Counted from the stretch's first letter, positions 35,555 through 44,926 are shown. The stretch: DNA of 64,000 bases from JACKNG01 sp040220855 (GCA_040220855.1 JAVJVZ010000041.1:1-64000); one strand, 5' to 3'. Made by a program: numbers and translations. The notes: generated by a model from the sequence alone, not told the origin.

Positions 35555-36051
35555 CAATATTTCCTTTGTGCATCAATGTGTTGAAGCGGTCTTGGACTCC
35601 GGCGCCACGATGTCCATCGAATGACCGTGACCAAATCGCGACGCTGGAAGGCAGGGCCTGCATAACGCACCTCATGCTGAATCAATACGTTGTCGTCGCT
35701 TCCAGCCAGACTCCCCTGCCGATCCACTGCAGGGGCGCTGCGCCTCTTTTTGCTACACCACTTCCCAAATCACGCTGATCCCAACCAACGGCACCTGACC
35801 ATTTGGTAAGGTCGGGATAATGCGAGGACTCCATTTGCCGCGTTGCCACTTTGCCACAACCGCTGGGGGTTGGACCGCGAACCACAAGAGGACACGCCGC
35901 CGGCACCGCAGCCGTTCGGCGCGAATGGAGATCGCCGAATGCCGACGTGACACTGACGCCCTGAGCGGAATCAATCTTTGGTGTTCAACGCGCGCTTGGC
36001 TTTCGATAAAAATGGCAAGACATAAGAGGCTGGACCCGCGGGCCTCGTCTG
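35555..36051. other. 500-bp gap without a supported gene
   Basis: Only short overlapping frames are visible. It is the region upstream of mobC, where an oriT would be expected, but I could not identify a nic site or a convincing inverted repeat. Confidence 0.3.
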
Positions 36052-36180
36052 CTACCCTCCTCGGCCCCGCTTGGCCGGTGTCACCCGTACCCGGTATTCG
36101 CTTTTGGGCGCAAACATACCGTGGAATCGGTTCAGATTCGCCCGCCGTTTCGGCACCAGAGCTGCCAGTGCATTCAGCAG
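36052..36180 (-). pseudogene. IS91-family transposase stub directly after the NTPase gene
   Basis: Forty-two codons of an IS91 transposase C-terminal region are present: LLNALAALVPKRRANLNRFH, then GMFAPKSEYRVRVTPAKRG and a TAG. The segment starts on the base after the stop codon of the 1993-aa gene, and nothing else of the transposase is present. It is useful as a reference, since it shows the uninterrupted sequence of the region that is broken by hairpin elements in the copy at 46466-48191. Confidence 0.75.
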
Positions 36181-39100
36181 TTAGTCATCCGCTACAAGTG
36201 CATCGAAGTACACCCGCTCGTACTTACCATCACTGGACTCATGACGCAGGATAGCTCGCATTTTGATCATGAGACTTCCGAAGCGCGCGTCTAGCTTCTC
36301 TTTCGCTTCTTTAGTAATCAGAAGAACGTGCCCATGGCCGGAGCGTTCCTTGAAGCTGTTCTCCGGATAGCCGAGCCCGTCCATCCAGATACGCGTCGTT
36401 GTAACGAGCTTTTCTTCGGCGTCGTAAATATCAAACGGACGTTTTCGCGAGCGCCTCCAGCCGAACTCATCGAGAATGCGTTGGTTCAAGGTCAGAATTG
36501 GATCGCGTAGATCTCCATACATCCGGTCGTCGACAGTGCAAAGCATCGCACCATCGCGATCCTTCATCATCGAGTCTAGATTGTCGAGATCCATGGCTCT
36601 TGCCATACCGAACAGATGCTCATCGGGTCCACAAGCCCATTCAAGATCGGGCAGTGATGTACGGACTACCGAACATCTCTTCCAGTTTCCAACGAATGCA
36701 AACTCCGCTTGTTCAGCGAGAACGAAAAATCCATCAGCGACGGGCACGAAGGAATTTTCCGGGCCCCACTGAAGCCACGTATCCGCTTCGATCCTCCAAT
36801 GATCGATCTTGGGCAGAGCTGCAGGAACAATCCAGTCAGGTCGTGGCTCACGCGGGATCTCATGGCGAGAAAAGTGCGCTCCTCCCAATTCAGGCCAAAG
36901 AACCTGGAAGACACTGAGGTCGAATTGGCCCGCCATTGTGAGCTCTTCTATGACCTTCCCGAGGGAAACCAGAGCGCAATACGGCATAAGCCGCGCGTAA
37001 GAAAAACGGAGATCGAGGCTCTTGAGGTCGATAGCAAGCTGCTTCTCGGCGACGGGCCCAAATGCCTCCTCGCCGCCACCCTCGCGCATGAACTCAGCGC
37101 ATCGCCTTCGGATCGCTTCAACTTCAAGTCCTGAAGCGCGGGAGACCATCTTGATCTCGTAACCAAGCGCAGTCGTCCAGAACCATGGATCATCAATCCA
37201 GAATTTCGAATCCGGCTCCACACCTGCGGGGAGCTCGAACTTTTCTGCGTTTTCATCGCCGAGGACTGCGATCTCGTAGAACACTGGCAGGTCTTGTGAA
37301 GGCACATCGAATGCTATCTCGAAGCAATGGAGAATATTTCGCGCAACATTGGTGACTACCGCGTCTCGGGAAAGAGAGAGATCGCGCGCGTAGCTTATGA
37401 GAATGTCTTTGCAAGCTGCGTTGTCAACTAGCTTCCAAAGGATCGCTGATAGCTCGCGGTGGCACTTCTCTTCGCTTACCAACATCCCGGCAATCACATT
37501 GAATAGCTGCAGCCCTGCGGGAGCCGCAGCCAAATCGAGCAAGCTTTCGCGGAGCCTATCCGTGAGTGGGTAGCAAAGAAGCGAGAATCCGATTCGAAAA
37601 ATGTGTCCGATCAACTCCTCGTGCGAGGAGACGTCATTGAGCATCTCGATAGGTTCTGTAGCGCCGTATTCTCGGTAGACTGAGAGGTGATCCAGAACTT
37701 GCATCCACACCTTGTCCCAGGCCGCGTCGGGGGCAACTAGGTCGATTACTTCAACAAGATCTGGCAGCACCATCTGCGCCGACGCCCTTCCATAGGCCAA
37801 GTCGTTCACGATCGAACCAAACCCTTGTTCTTGGCTCGCTTCACCGTCGCGTTTTCTACGCAACTTTTGAAACGCGATCTTCTCTCCGCCAAGCCAGACT
37901 GACCGGCTACCTGTTAGGGCGCATTTTTCGGCAACGACATAAATTTCATCTGCTTTCTCCTTTGAACCAAGATCCATCAGACGCGATGTCGCCGCAATCG
38001 CAAACTTTGCGTCCTCCAGAACGATCGGACGCTCGTTCAGAAACGCCTCTACTTCCGCGAGCGATGCCGTTTCGAGGAGATCGGTCGCGCGCCGCGCATA
38101 TGAGTAGTCGACATGCCTCCTCCCGTAGGATGCAACACCATCATTTGCGGCCACGAGTTCAGGCAGGGACTTAATCGCGTTCAGCTTCTTCTCGTCCTCA
38201 TCGAATGATGATGAACCACCTCCTTCCTGTGGTCCTTCGTTTCGGATCTCGGCAAGTTCGCGCTCTGCACGTTCAAGTGCATGATCGAGTAATTTGTTAT
38301 CGTTCGTCGCCACGTCGTCGAGGCGAGAGAGCAAAGCCGATTCGTAGGACGTATCAGCGAACATCTGCGCGCACGTAACAAAGGCGTTCTCCGCCTCCTC
38401 TCTCACAGCTTCCGGCAGCCGGTCGTAAATTGGGGCTATCGCTTCATAGGCATCATCTCCAGCAAAGGGTACAACGAGCCTGCCGTAGAGCGTAAAGCAT
38501 TGCTCGGCTAGATCTGACCGCTCAAGTACGATGCCGTGTAAGGTGGCAGCAACGATATCCGCCCAACTTACAAGGCGGGTTCCGATGACATTTGAGATGA
38601 TCCCTGCGCAATGACCAGGTGCCCGGGCCGCATTCTTTAGTAGCCCATAGGAAACACGATGACCTGTGTCGCTTCCTTCTGTATCGGAGAGGCCGATGAC
38701 AAATCGCGCGAACTTTAGAGCTAGTTCACCCGCGCGATCACGCACCGTATTGCATGCCCGCTCGAAAGCTTCATTCCAGAAGACGTATTGCGGCTCCTTC
38801 TTCGCCGCAAGCCAGTACCCGCAGGTATCGTTGTGAATTAGAGCCAGTTCGGCCTTCCCCTGATCCGCCGCATCGATCTCTGCTAGAGCCGTCGCAAGAT
38901 CCACACGTAACTCAACCGCGGAGTGCGGTGAGTACTCTGTCTCGATGAGGCGGTCTAGGTATCTCACCCTCTCAAGCGCTTTGTCCTGATCACCGTTTAC
39001 GCCATAAACCTCCCTCGCGAACGTTAACCTGAACGGCGTAAAGCGAAGCCGCGTATCATCTCGCGTGCAAAGTCGTCCTACCTGCTCTTCGAGGGCCTCA

Positions 39101-42100
39101 AGCGTTGCACCACTATGAAGCGCCGAAATCCGAACAAGCGTCTTTGCGTACCACTTCAAGCTATCGCCCGAGAGCGGTTCAAGGGATTGGTGCTTCTCAC
39201 CCGAGTCAGCGAGAGCCACGAAAAGACAACTCTTGATCACCTCTTCCTTGACCGGGACGTCACGGGGATCACTTGCCAACTCCAACTTGCCCTGCAAGCG
39301 GCCTAATCGTATGACGTTCTCCAACACCTTGTTCTGAAACTCATCTTCGTCAGACGCCTCAAAGAGAACGTCTATACCGAGGTGCTCACTCAGTCGTGCA
39401 ACCGAAAAGGTACTCGCGAGGAGCCCGCCGATATGCTCGCGGTAGCCGTATTCACGAAAGTTGACGCTTGCGCTAACACGAACATTCTCGAGGAAGCTCC
39501 GCGCGAGATCGTGATCTCCTTGCTCGAATGCAACACGGGCGCACACCCGCGAGCTAGGTATAGACAGATCAGGAGCTTGTTCAGCGAGCCGTGCCAGCAA
39601 TCCTCTAACGCGCTCGCTGCCTTCTGCGTGATTCAGGTAGTTTGCCGCTTGGACGAGCAGAGCGGTCTTTGCCCCCTCCTCTATGCCGATCTCGGCACAG
39701 AGCTGGTCGATGTCGGTCGTTGGATCGTCATATATGATGCCGCGGGCAAGAACGAATTTGAGGTTATCTGTAGGGTCGTACTCAAAGAGGTCATCGAAAG
39801 GTAGACCAGCAACGATCTCAAGGATGTTCTCTATGCTGCGAAAGCGATGAGCGCGCTCGATCCAGTCATATAGACCTTGTAGCTCGGGATTACGGATTGA
39901 CTGATTACCTTGTCCGAAGAAATACTCGGCTGGCTCGATTACTTCAAAAAGATATCGCGCGCGAACGAAATCCTCTCGCTCCTGAAGCTCATCCAGGAGC
40001 GCAAACGCACCGTCGGTTGCGTCGCCATCCGCTATCGCGGTTTCGAAAGCGCGATCTAGTTCCTCAAAAGTAAGATAGGTTTCGACAAGGTCAATCTGAC
40101 TGATAGCCTCTAGGCGATAGTCGATTTCTTTTTCGGCCAACATCAGTTGAATGAGTTTTGGTAGTTCTTCCTTACCATTGATCGCGCCGTATGCAAGACG
40201 AAGGTCAACGTAAACGTCCTTGCCTGGACGAAACTCCTCTAAGTGCTTCCGGAAGAGGGCTGGCGTAGCCAGTTCCTTTACAGCTTGCTTGTCTCCAGTG
40301 CGAGAACGATAGCGCAGCTCAAGCCAGTGCTGATCGCTTGCACTATCGGCACGCGCAGCAACTTCTGCCAGCTCTGAATACAGGGCAGCATCGACGCTCG
40401 GGTCTTCCTGCCCGAAACGCTTTTTGGTTTCGTGGCCTAAGAATACGCGGAAGCTGTTGTGAAAGATGCTCCATTTTCCTGACTTCAAGCCGGAGAGCAA
40501 GAACCCGGCTTGCTTACGAACGCTCTCAACGGCCGCATCATTGACAACGCTTGCGAGCTCCGCCGGTGAGATTTTGTTATCCGCCCTCGCGAGCAGTCCG
40601 AGAACGTGCTTTGCATCATCGTCTGGATGGAGCCCTCTCCAGACGAGCTCATACATCTTCTCAACGTTGGTGCCGATTTCATCCGAGGATAGGAGGTAAT
40701 CAGCCTCCTCTTTGGTTTCGGTCTCTGAGAGTTTTTCGATGTAGTAGCGGGCCAAAAGTGGATGACCTGCGCATACATCGTAGAGTGCTTGCCGATCAAC
40801 ATGCTCTGGTAGTTCAGCCTTGTCGGCCATATCGAAGATGGCCTGTCTTGGCAGAGGGACCATCTCAACGCACCGATCCCCGGCTGATGCTTGTTGAACA
40901 ACTCTGGGAGCCAATCCATCAAGCTCTAGGTATTGCGAGCCGAGAATGAATAGAACTCCATCGGGAACGCTTTGTGGAGGTGGCAGGATCGACAGAAGAT
41001 TGTGCTGCGGGTTTTCTTCCCGCTGAATGTGGTCCAGACCGTCGACGATGATGAGCGTCTTTTGACCTTTTTCCCGGAATAGCTCTTTAGCCTCTTCGAG
41101 TTGTCTTAAGAACTCCCCGCGAAGCTGTTCCTCATCCGCAAATCGCGAACGTGAAAAACCGAGCTTTTCTAGAGCGAATGTGACGTCATTGAGGAAGTCC
41201 ATAGCCTCGGCTCTACCGAGACCGTGGCGTTCGTCAGGCACAAAGGCGAGATATCGCGCAACGCCATAGCGCGGCGTGGATGCAATAGCATGTTGCAGTG
41301 TTGTGGACTTTCCCGTACCTGGTGGACCAATAAGGCTTACGTATCCGGAACTGTGATCGTCAATCACACGCCTTAGGGCTTCCTCAACAGCAGGGTTGAC
41401 CTGTACATCTCGATAAAGTGGAAAACTGTGCGATGCGCGAAGCCCAGAGATGCGGTTCCAACCAAGTTTGTCGACGAGCTCTTGCTCGGTCCAGACCTTC
41501 TTCGTACTCCGGTTTGCAACGATCTCAGGTATCAGATGCTTTATCTGTTGGGCTTTTTTCGCAGCGTATGAGTCAAGGTTCTCTATCTGACGCCTGGTGA
41601 GCTCACTCTGATCGTAGAATCTCAGCTGACAGAACATCTCGAAGAACTGCTTTTCTGGCAGCATCGAAACTGCCATAAGCTCGCGGATGAACGGCGCCCA
41701 AGGGGAATCTAGCAGCGCTTCCCGGCTTAGCTCAATCTCGGGGTCTGAGAGGAAAGCAAACAGCTGCGCACTATGACCAACATCGCCAAGTTTTTTCTTA
41801 TCGTTGGTGGACGGATAACCTGGCAAGACATAACGAATGCAGATTCTCTTGTCAGGGTATTCCTCTCGAAGCGCGCTCCAGCTTTTTGCGATCTCGGCAA
41901 TCAGACTGTTGCCGACAAGAACAGTTGCCATACTAAAGCGGTCGGGATAGGTCTGGGACTTGATCTGATAGGCGAGTAACTCGTGGCGGCTGATCGCGAC
42001 AAGGTCATCGCAGATACCCGCAGCGTGATCACATACCGAAATCGCGTCAAGCTGGTTGTCCTGCAAGAGGCGCAGCAGGGCGCTGGCCGAAAACTCGTAC

Positions 42101-42162
42101 TGAAAGAAATAGCCTCTGATGGCACTTTCTTCACCTGATGCTGGTGCGCGCTTCTTTGCCAT
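36181..42162 (-). CDS. Avs-like STAND NTPase with N-terminal nuclease-like domain
   Basis: A single 1993-aa protein. Residues 1-200 resemble the Cap4/DUF4297 type of restriction-like nuclease: IRGYFFQYEFSASALLRLL at the start, then acidic Asp52/Asp53 in CDDLVAI and YQIKSQ at 65-70, giving the D...QxK active-site pattern. Residues about 245-600 form a P-loop STAND module, with Walker A GPPGTGKST at 279-287, Walker B LIIVDGLDH at 370-378, and a winged-helix-like end. The remaining 1350 residues are helical and repeat-like, without known motifs, as in the sensor half of Avs proteins. Avs NTPases sense phage proteins, oligomerise and activate the nuclease. No partner gene is required or seen. An IS91 stub touches its 3' end. 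Family membership is well supported; the trigger is unknown. Confidence 0.8.
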   Translation of the reverse strand: MAKKRAPASGEESAIRGYFFQYEFSASALLRLLQDNQLDAISVCDHAAGICDDLVAISRHELLAYQIKSQTYPDRFSMATVLVGNSLIAEIAKSWSALREEYPDKRICIRYVLPGYPSTNDKKKLGDVGHSAQLFAFLSDPEIELSREALLDSPWAPFIRELMAVSMLPEKQFFEMFCQLRFYDQSELTRRQIENLDSYAAKKAQQIKHLIPEIVANRSTKKVWTEQELVDKLGWNRISGLRASHSFPLYRDVQVNPAVEEALRRVIDDHSSGYVSLIGPPGTGKSTTLQHAIASTPRYGVARYLAFVPDERHGLGRAEAMDFLNDVTFALEKLGFSRSRFADEEQLRGEFLRQLEEAKELFREKGQKTLIIVDGLDHIQREENPQHNLLSILPPPQSVPDGVLFILGSQYLELDGLAPRVVQQASAGDRCVEMVPLPRQAIFDMADKAELPEHVDRQALYDVCAGHPLLARYYIEKLSETETKEEADYLLSSDEIGTNVEKMYELVWRGLHPDDDAKHVLGLLARADNKISPAELASVVNDAAVESVRKQAGFLLSGLKSGKWSIFHNSFRVFLGHETKKRFGQEDPSVDAALYSELAEVAARADSASDQHWLELRYRSRTGDKQAVKELATPALFRKHLEEFRPGKDVYVDLRLAYGAINGKEELPKLIQLMLAEKEIDYRLEAISQIDLVETYLTFEELDRAFETAIADGDATDGAFALLDELQEREDFVRARYLFEVIEPAEYFFGQGNQSIRNPELQGLYDWIERAHRFRSIENILEIVAGLPFDDLFEYDPTDNLKFVLARGIIYDDPTTDIDQLCAEIGIEEGAKTALLVQAANYLNHAEGSERVRGLLARLAEQAPDLSIPSSRVCARVAFEQGDHDLARSFLENVRVSASVNFREYGYREHIGGLLASTFSVARLSEHLGIDVLFEASDEDEFQNKVLENVIRLGRLQGKLELASDPRDVPVKEEVIKSCLFVALADSGEKHQSLEPLSGDSLKWYAKTLVRISALHSGATLEALEEQVGRLCTRDDTRLRFTPFRLTFAREVYGVNGDQDKALERVRYLDRLIETEYSPHSAVELRVDLATALAEIDAADQGKAELALIHNDTCGYWLAAKKEPQYVFWNEAFERACNTVRDRAGELALKFARFVIGLSDTEGSDTGHRVSYGLLKNAARAPGHCAGIISNVIGTRLVSWADIVAATLHGIVLERSDLAEQCFTLYGRLVVPFAGDDAYEAIAPIYDRLPEAVREEAENAFVTCAQMFADTSYESALLSRLDDVATNDNKLLDHALERAERELAEIRNEGPQEGGGSSSFDEDEKKLNAIKSLPELVAANDGVASYGRRHVDYSYARRATDLLETASLAEVEAFLNERPIVLEDAKFAIAATSRLMDLGSKEKADEIYVVAEKCALTGSRSVWLGGEKIAFQKLRRKRDGEASQEQGFGSIVNDLAYGRASAQMVLPDLVEVIDLVAPDAAWDKVWMQVLDHLSVYREYGATEPIEMLNDVSSHEELIGHIFRIGFSLLCYPLTDRLRESLLDLAAAPAGLQLFNVIAGMLVSEEKCHRELSAILWKLVDNAACKDILISYARDLSLSRDAVVTNVARNILHCFEIAFDVPSQDLPVFYEIAVLGDENAEKFELPAGVEPDSKFWIDDPWFWTTALGYEIKMVSRASGLEVEAIRRRCAEFMREGGGEEAFGPVAEKQLAIDLKSLDLRFSYARLMPYCALVSLGKVIEELTMAGQFDLSVFQVLWPELGGAHFSRHEIPREPRPDWIVPAALPKIDHWRIEADTWLQWGPENSFVPVADGFFVLAEQAEFAFVGNWKRCSVVRTSLPDLEWACGPDEHLFGMARAMDLDNLDSMMKDRDGAMLCTVDDRMYGDLRDPILTLNQRILDEFGWRRSRKRPFDIYDAEEKLVTTTRIWMDGLGYPENSFKERSGHGHVLLITKEAKEKLDARFGSLMIKMRAILRHESSDGKYERVYFDALVADD

Positions 42163-42248
42163 CCAATTGCCTATCTGAACCTTTTGCTGTTCACTCCGAA
42201 CTACCAGTGTGTGTCGCGCGACTTAGTCGGTCGGTGTTAACGCGGTGG

Positions 42249-42314
42249 GTGTCAGGTCTTGCCTTTTGACTCCAAATGGGGAACTGCCGGTGTCAGGACC
42301 TGCCTTTTGACTCA
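42249..42314. repeat. Paired REP-like motif
   Basis: The motif GTGTCAGG-(TCT or ACC)-TGCCTTTTGACTC occurs twice in direct orientation about 40 bp apart. It occurs twice again at 43938-44003 with small changes. Short motifs of this kind often lie beside REP-associated transposases, but none is nearby. Confidence 0.55.
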
Positions 42315-42415
42315 ATAAGCAAAAAAGCCACGCGCGGCCCCGACCCGAAAGAGACCCCGCAAGCGGCAGGCCGAACCAGATCTCGTTTGCGGCCAGAATG
42401 GATCGCTGGACACGG

Positions 42416-42670
42416 CTACCGATAAACCTCACGGCGGTGCCTGACTACGATCACGAGAACAATGAGTTCGTTCTCGCGAATCTCGTAGATCACTCGGTAC
42501 GCGCCCACTCGCACCCTGCGTAATCCGGACAGGTCGCCCTTCAGCGCCGAGCCTCGGTAGGGATTCTCGCGAAGCCCGTCGATCGCGTCGGCAATGCGGA
42601 GACGCTCGGATTTGGTAATCGCTTGCAGTTCTTTCTGCGCGCTCCGTTTAATCCGAACCGACCACTTCAT
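42416..42670 (-). CDS. RelE/ParE-family toxin, copy A
   Basis: The protein is 84 aa. It starts MKWSVRIKRSAQKELQAI, with LRENPYRGSALKGDLSGLRR and VRVGAYRVIYEI in the middle and VIVVRHRREVYR at the end. This is the RelE fold, where the basic Lys/Arg residues support mRNA cleavage in the ribosome. Its start overlaps the end of the antitoxin gene by about 23 bp, the usual coupled order with antitoxin first. The second copy differs by only a few residues. Confidence 0.92.
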   Translation of the reverse strand: MKWSVRIKRSAQKELQAITKSERLRIADAIDGLRENPYRGSALKGDLSGLRRVRVGAYRVIYEIRENELIVLVIVVRHRREVYR

Positions 42671-42890
42671 CCCGCACTGCCTCCCAGTCCAGAACCGGAT
42701 CGTTCGGATCCTGCAATCGCTCGAGCGCGAGCGACAGATCGTGGAAATCTTCGAGATAGCGCTCGATCGCGTGACGCACGATCTCGGCTCGCGAGCGATG
42801 CAGTCGGGATGCAGCTTTATCCAGTTCGGCGACCAGCTCGTCGGGAATGCGCGCGGTGATCTGGCTCACGGCAATCTTCCTGAATGTCAT
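42648..42890 (-). CDS. Ribbon-helix-helix antitoxin, copy A
   Basis: The protein is up to 80 aa with a CopG/RelB-like N-terminus, VSQITARIPDELVAELDKAA, and RSRAEIVRHAIERYL, the ribbon-helix-helix DNA-binding part. The acidic C-terminus (LERLQDPNDPVLDWEAVRD) would neutralise the toxin. The ATG at 42890 lies inside a palindrome and has no ribosome site. AGGAAG precedes a GTG at 42869 with good spacing, so the real start may be that GTG (MSQITARIPDEL). It binds its own operator in such systems. Confidence 0.9.
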   Translation of the reverse strand: MTFRKIAVSQITARIPDELVAELDKAASRLHRSRAEIVRHAIERYLEDFHDLSLALERLQDPNDPVLDWEAVRDEVVGSD

Positions 42891-42903
42891 TGACAGTCAA
42901 TGA
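42887..42903. promoter_or_regulatory. Palindromic operator of toxin-antitoxin copy A
   Basis: TCATTGAC-A-GTCAATGA is a perfect 8-bp inverted repeat that overlaps the first ATG of the antitoxin frame. Its position is right for autoregulation by a ribbon-helix-helix antitoxin. It is preserved base for base in copy B. Confidence 0.65.
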
Positions 42904-43149
42904 ACTTACCGAGCGTCGCTAGGAGGGTCAATAGCTGATGCCTCGCGCGCCGCCACGCGATGCACATCATGGTCAGCCCCCTATCCCGGTCGGCATACTG
43001 ATCGGACTCCTCACGAAGGTGCTCAAACCAAGCCAAAGCTTCGTCCCGCTTACCACGTGAGCGATCATGGTCCTCGCGCCGACCGTGACCAAATCGTGAC
43101 AAGCTCTGGTCATTCGCTGGCTCGTCCTGTCCTTCCTAGTCCATTTCGC

Positions 43150-43253
43150 GCGGGGCCGGGGGCGCTAACTTACTAATTTGAAAGGACCTGTAGAGCCGAT
43201 TCGGCTTTCACACGGCAGGGGTCGCTGGTTCGATCCCAGCATCGCCCACCAAA
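43150..43253 (+). repeat. tRNA 3'-half repeat, inverted partner at 44927-45030
   Basis: The last 46 bases resemble the 3' half of a tRNA: an anticodon-arm-like part (TTTCACACGGCAGG), a perfect T arm (GCTGG-TTCGATC-CCAGC) and an acceptor strand ATCGCCC followed by ACCA. The matching 5' half (GGGCGAT...) is absent, so it is not a tRNA gene. The whole ~100 bp repeats in inverted orientation at 44927-45030. Integrases target tRNA 3' ends, so these may be attachment-site relics. Confidence 0.65.
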
Positions 43254-43540
43254 TAATACAATTAGTTAAAACGAATTCCTGCGTACGTATCTCGTCGTCC
43301 TAACTGCGATGGTGCACAGATGGTGCCGCGTCGCTACAGTTCAGGTCGCAAACGCCTCCCAGTCCCTGCCACGTTACGTGCCGGCCACCACGTCGCGTTG
43401 CCGACGCGTCTTGGCTATCGCGAGAGGATGCGCGAACGTCATTCGGACGCTACGCGCGGTGCGCATTCGACTCACAGCCCGCTTCTCGCAATCCTCCCAA
43501 TCGTCAAGGGGGATTAACGACTGTGACGATTCTCAGCAGA

Positions 43541-43889
43541 ATGACTTGGCCCGTGCTATTCGCGACAAGCCTTACCACGGCTCAGCCATCCGTCGCCGAA
43601 GACGGAGATTCGCCTCTGTTCCGCGACGTCGACGGGTGGCATCGAGCTGACCAACATCCAGGGCGTTTACTGGTCAAGTAAGTTCCGCCCGAGCGTCAGC
43701 GCCTGGGTCATCAATTTCAACGGCGGTTTCCAGGGGCCTGCCGAAGCGTTCACCACTTTTGCGTACGGATGGGCTGTTCGCTCGGGTGATGTCCGAGTCG
43801 TACCCATACCCGCGGCGGTCTGGATGTTCGGCAGCAGTTTGTTCGCATTCCTCGGTATAAGGAAAGCCGCACCGAATCTGATGCTTTGA
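43541..43889 (+). pseudogene. DUF1566-like protein with sorting tail, internally deleted
   Basis: An ATG at 43541 opens a signal-like start (MTWPVLFATSLTTAQPSVA) that soon ends out of frame. In the next frame, from about 43630, the sequence reads IELTNIQGVYWSSKFRPS, then WVINFNGGFQG and YGWAVRSGDV, a typical DUF1566 (Lcl C-terminal) ending. A VPIPAAVWMFGSSLFAFLG tail with basic residues follows, a PEP-CTERM-like sorting signal. The middle of the gene has been lost and the frame shifted. Confidence 0.65.
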
Positions 43890-44102
43890 GTGAATTTGTG
43901 CGTTCAAGACATCTTCACGCAGTTCCGTGTCCGGTGGGTGTCAGGTCTTACATTTTGACTCCAAATGGGGAGCTGCTGGTGTCAGGACCTGCCTTTTGAC
44001 TCAACAAGCAAAAGCCACACACGGTCCCGCCCTGAAAGAGACCACGCAAGCGGCAGGCTGAACCAGATCTCGGCTGCGGCCACAATGGATCGCTGGACAC
44101 GG

Positions 44103-44357
44103 CTACCGATAAACCTCACGGCGGTGCCTGACTACGATCACGAGAACAATGAGTTCGTTCTCGCGAATCTCGTAGATCACTCGGTACGTGCCCACTCGCA
44201 CCCTGCGTAATCCGGACAGGTCGCCCTTCAGCGCCGAGCCGCGGTAGGGATTCTCGCGAAGCCCGTCGATCGCCTCGGCAATGCGGAGACGCTCGGATTT
44301 GGTAATCGCTTGCAGGTCTTTCTGCGCGCTCCGTTTAATCCGAACCGACCACTTCAT
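44103..44357 (-). CDS. RelE/ParE-family toxin, copy B
   Basis: The protein is 84 aa, starting at MKWSVRIKRSAQKDLQAI; the frame is open upstream but the copy A start is conserved. It differs from copy A at a few positions (KD for KE, IAEAI for IADAI, VGTYR for VGAYR). All basic residues of the C-terminal VRHRREVYR are kept, so both toxins appear functional. Confidence 0.92.
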   Translation of the reverse strand: MKWSVRIKRSAQKDLQAITKSERLRIAEAIDGLRENPYRGSALKGDLSGLRRVRVGTYRVIYEIRENELIVLVIVVRHRREVYR

Positions 44358-44577
44358 CCCGAACTGCCTCCCAGTCCAGAACCGGATCGTTCGGATCCTG
44401 CAATCGCTCGAGCGCAAGCGACAGATCGCGGAAGTCTTCGAGATAGCGCTCGATCGCATGACGCACGATCTCGGCTCGCGAGCGGTGCAACCGGGATGCC
44501 GCCTTATCCAATTCGGCGACCAGCTCGTCGGGAATGCGCGCGGTGATCTGGCTCACGGCAATCTTCCTGAATGTCAT
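44335..44577 (-). CDS. Ribbon-helix-helix antitoxin, copy B
   Basis: This is identical to the copy A antitoxin except for Arg instead of His in YLEDFRDLSLALERL. The operator palindrome and the AGGAAG before an internal GTG are also conserved. Cross-neutralisation of both toxins is therefore expected. Confidence 0.9.
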   Translation of the reverse strand: MTFRKIAVSQITARIPDELVAELDKAASRLHRSRAEIVRHAIERYLEDFRDLSLALERLQDPNDPVLDWEAVRDEVVGSD

Positions 44578-44590
44578 TGACAGTCAATGA
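44574..44590. promoter_or_regulatory. Palindromic operator of toxin-antitoxin copy B
   Basis: It is the same TCATTGAC-A-GTCAATGA inverted repeat as in copy A, overlapping the first ATG of the antitoxin. Confidence 0.65.
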
Positions 44591-44926
44591 ACTTACCGAG
44601 CGTCGCTAGGAGGGTCAATAGCTGATGCCTCGAGCGCCACGCGATGCCCATCATGGTCAGCCCCCTCTCCCGGTCGGCATAGTGATCGGACTCTACACGA
44701 AGGTGTTCAATCGGAGCCAAAAGCTTCGTCCCGCTTCCCACGTCAGCGATCACGGTCCCCGCGCCAACCGTGACCGAACCAGCCAGGAAATGACTAGAGT
44801 GTGTCAGGTTTTGGTCACGTTCATCGTTATGCCGATGTCGGCGGTAGTGTCGTTCCGCGACGTCAATTAACTCGGCGAGACCGGATCGACTGGTGTCGTG
44901 GTTTCTAACCGATTGATCTAATTGGT

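Larger units (their letters stand above)
42243..43100. repeat. Duplicated segment, copy A (toxin-antitoxin module)
   Basis: About 855 bp repeated at 43932-44785 in the same orientation with an offset of about 1687 bp. It includes a REP-like repeat pair, the RelE-type toxin, its antitoxin and the upstream flank. The coding parts are nearly identical, while the flanks have diverged more (small indels). Confidence 0.85.
43932..44785. repeat. Duplicated segment, copy B
   Basis: This is the second copy of the segment at 42243-43100 in direct orientation. It holds the second toxin-antitoxin pair and REP-like motif pair (43938-44003). Confidence 0.85.

Noticed and set aside
43207..43253. Complete tRNA gene
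   Set aside because: Only the T arm, acceptor strand and CCA are present; no D arm or 5' acceptor strand upstream.
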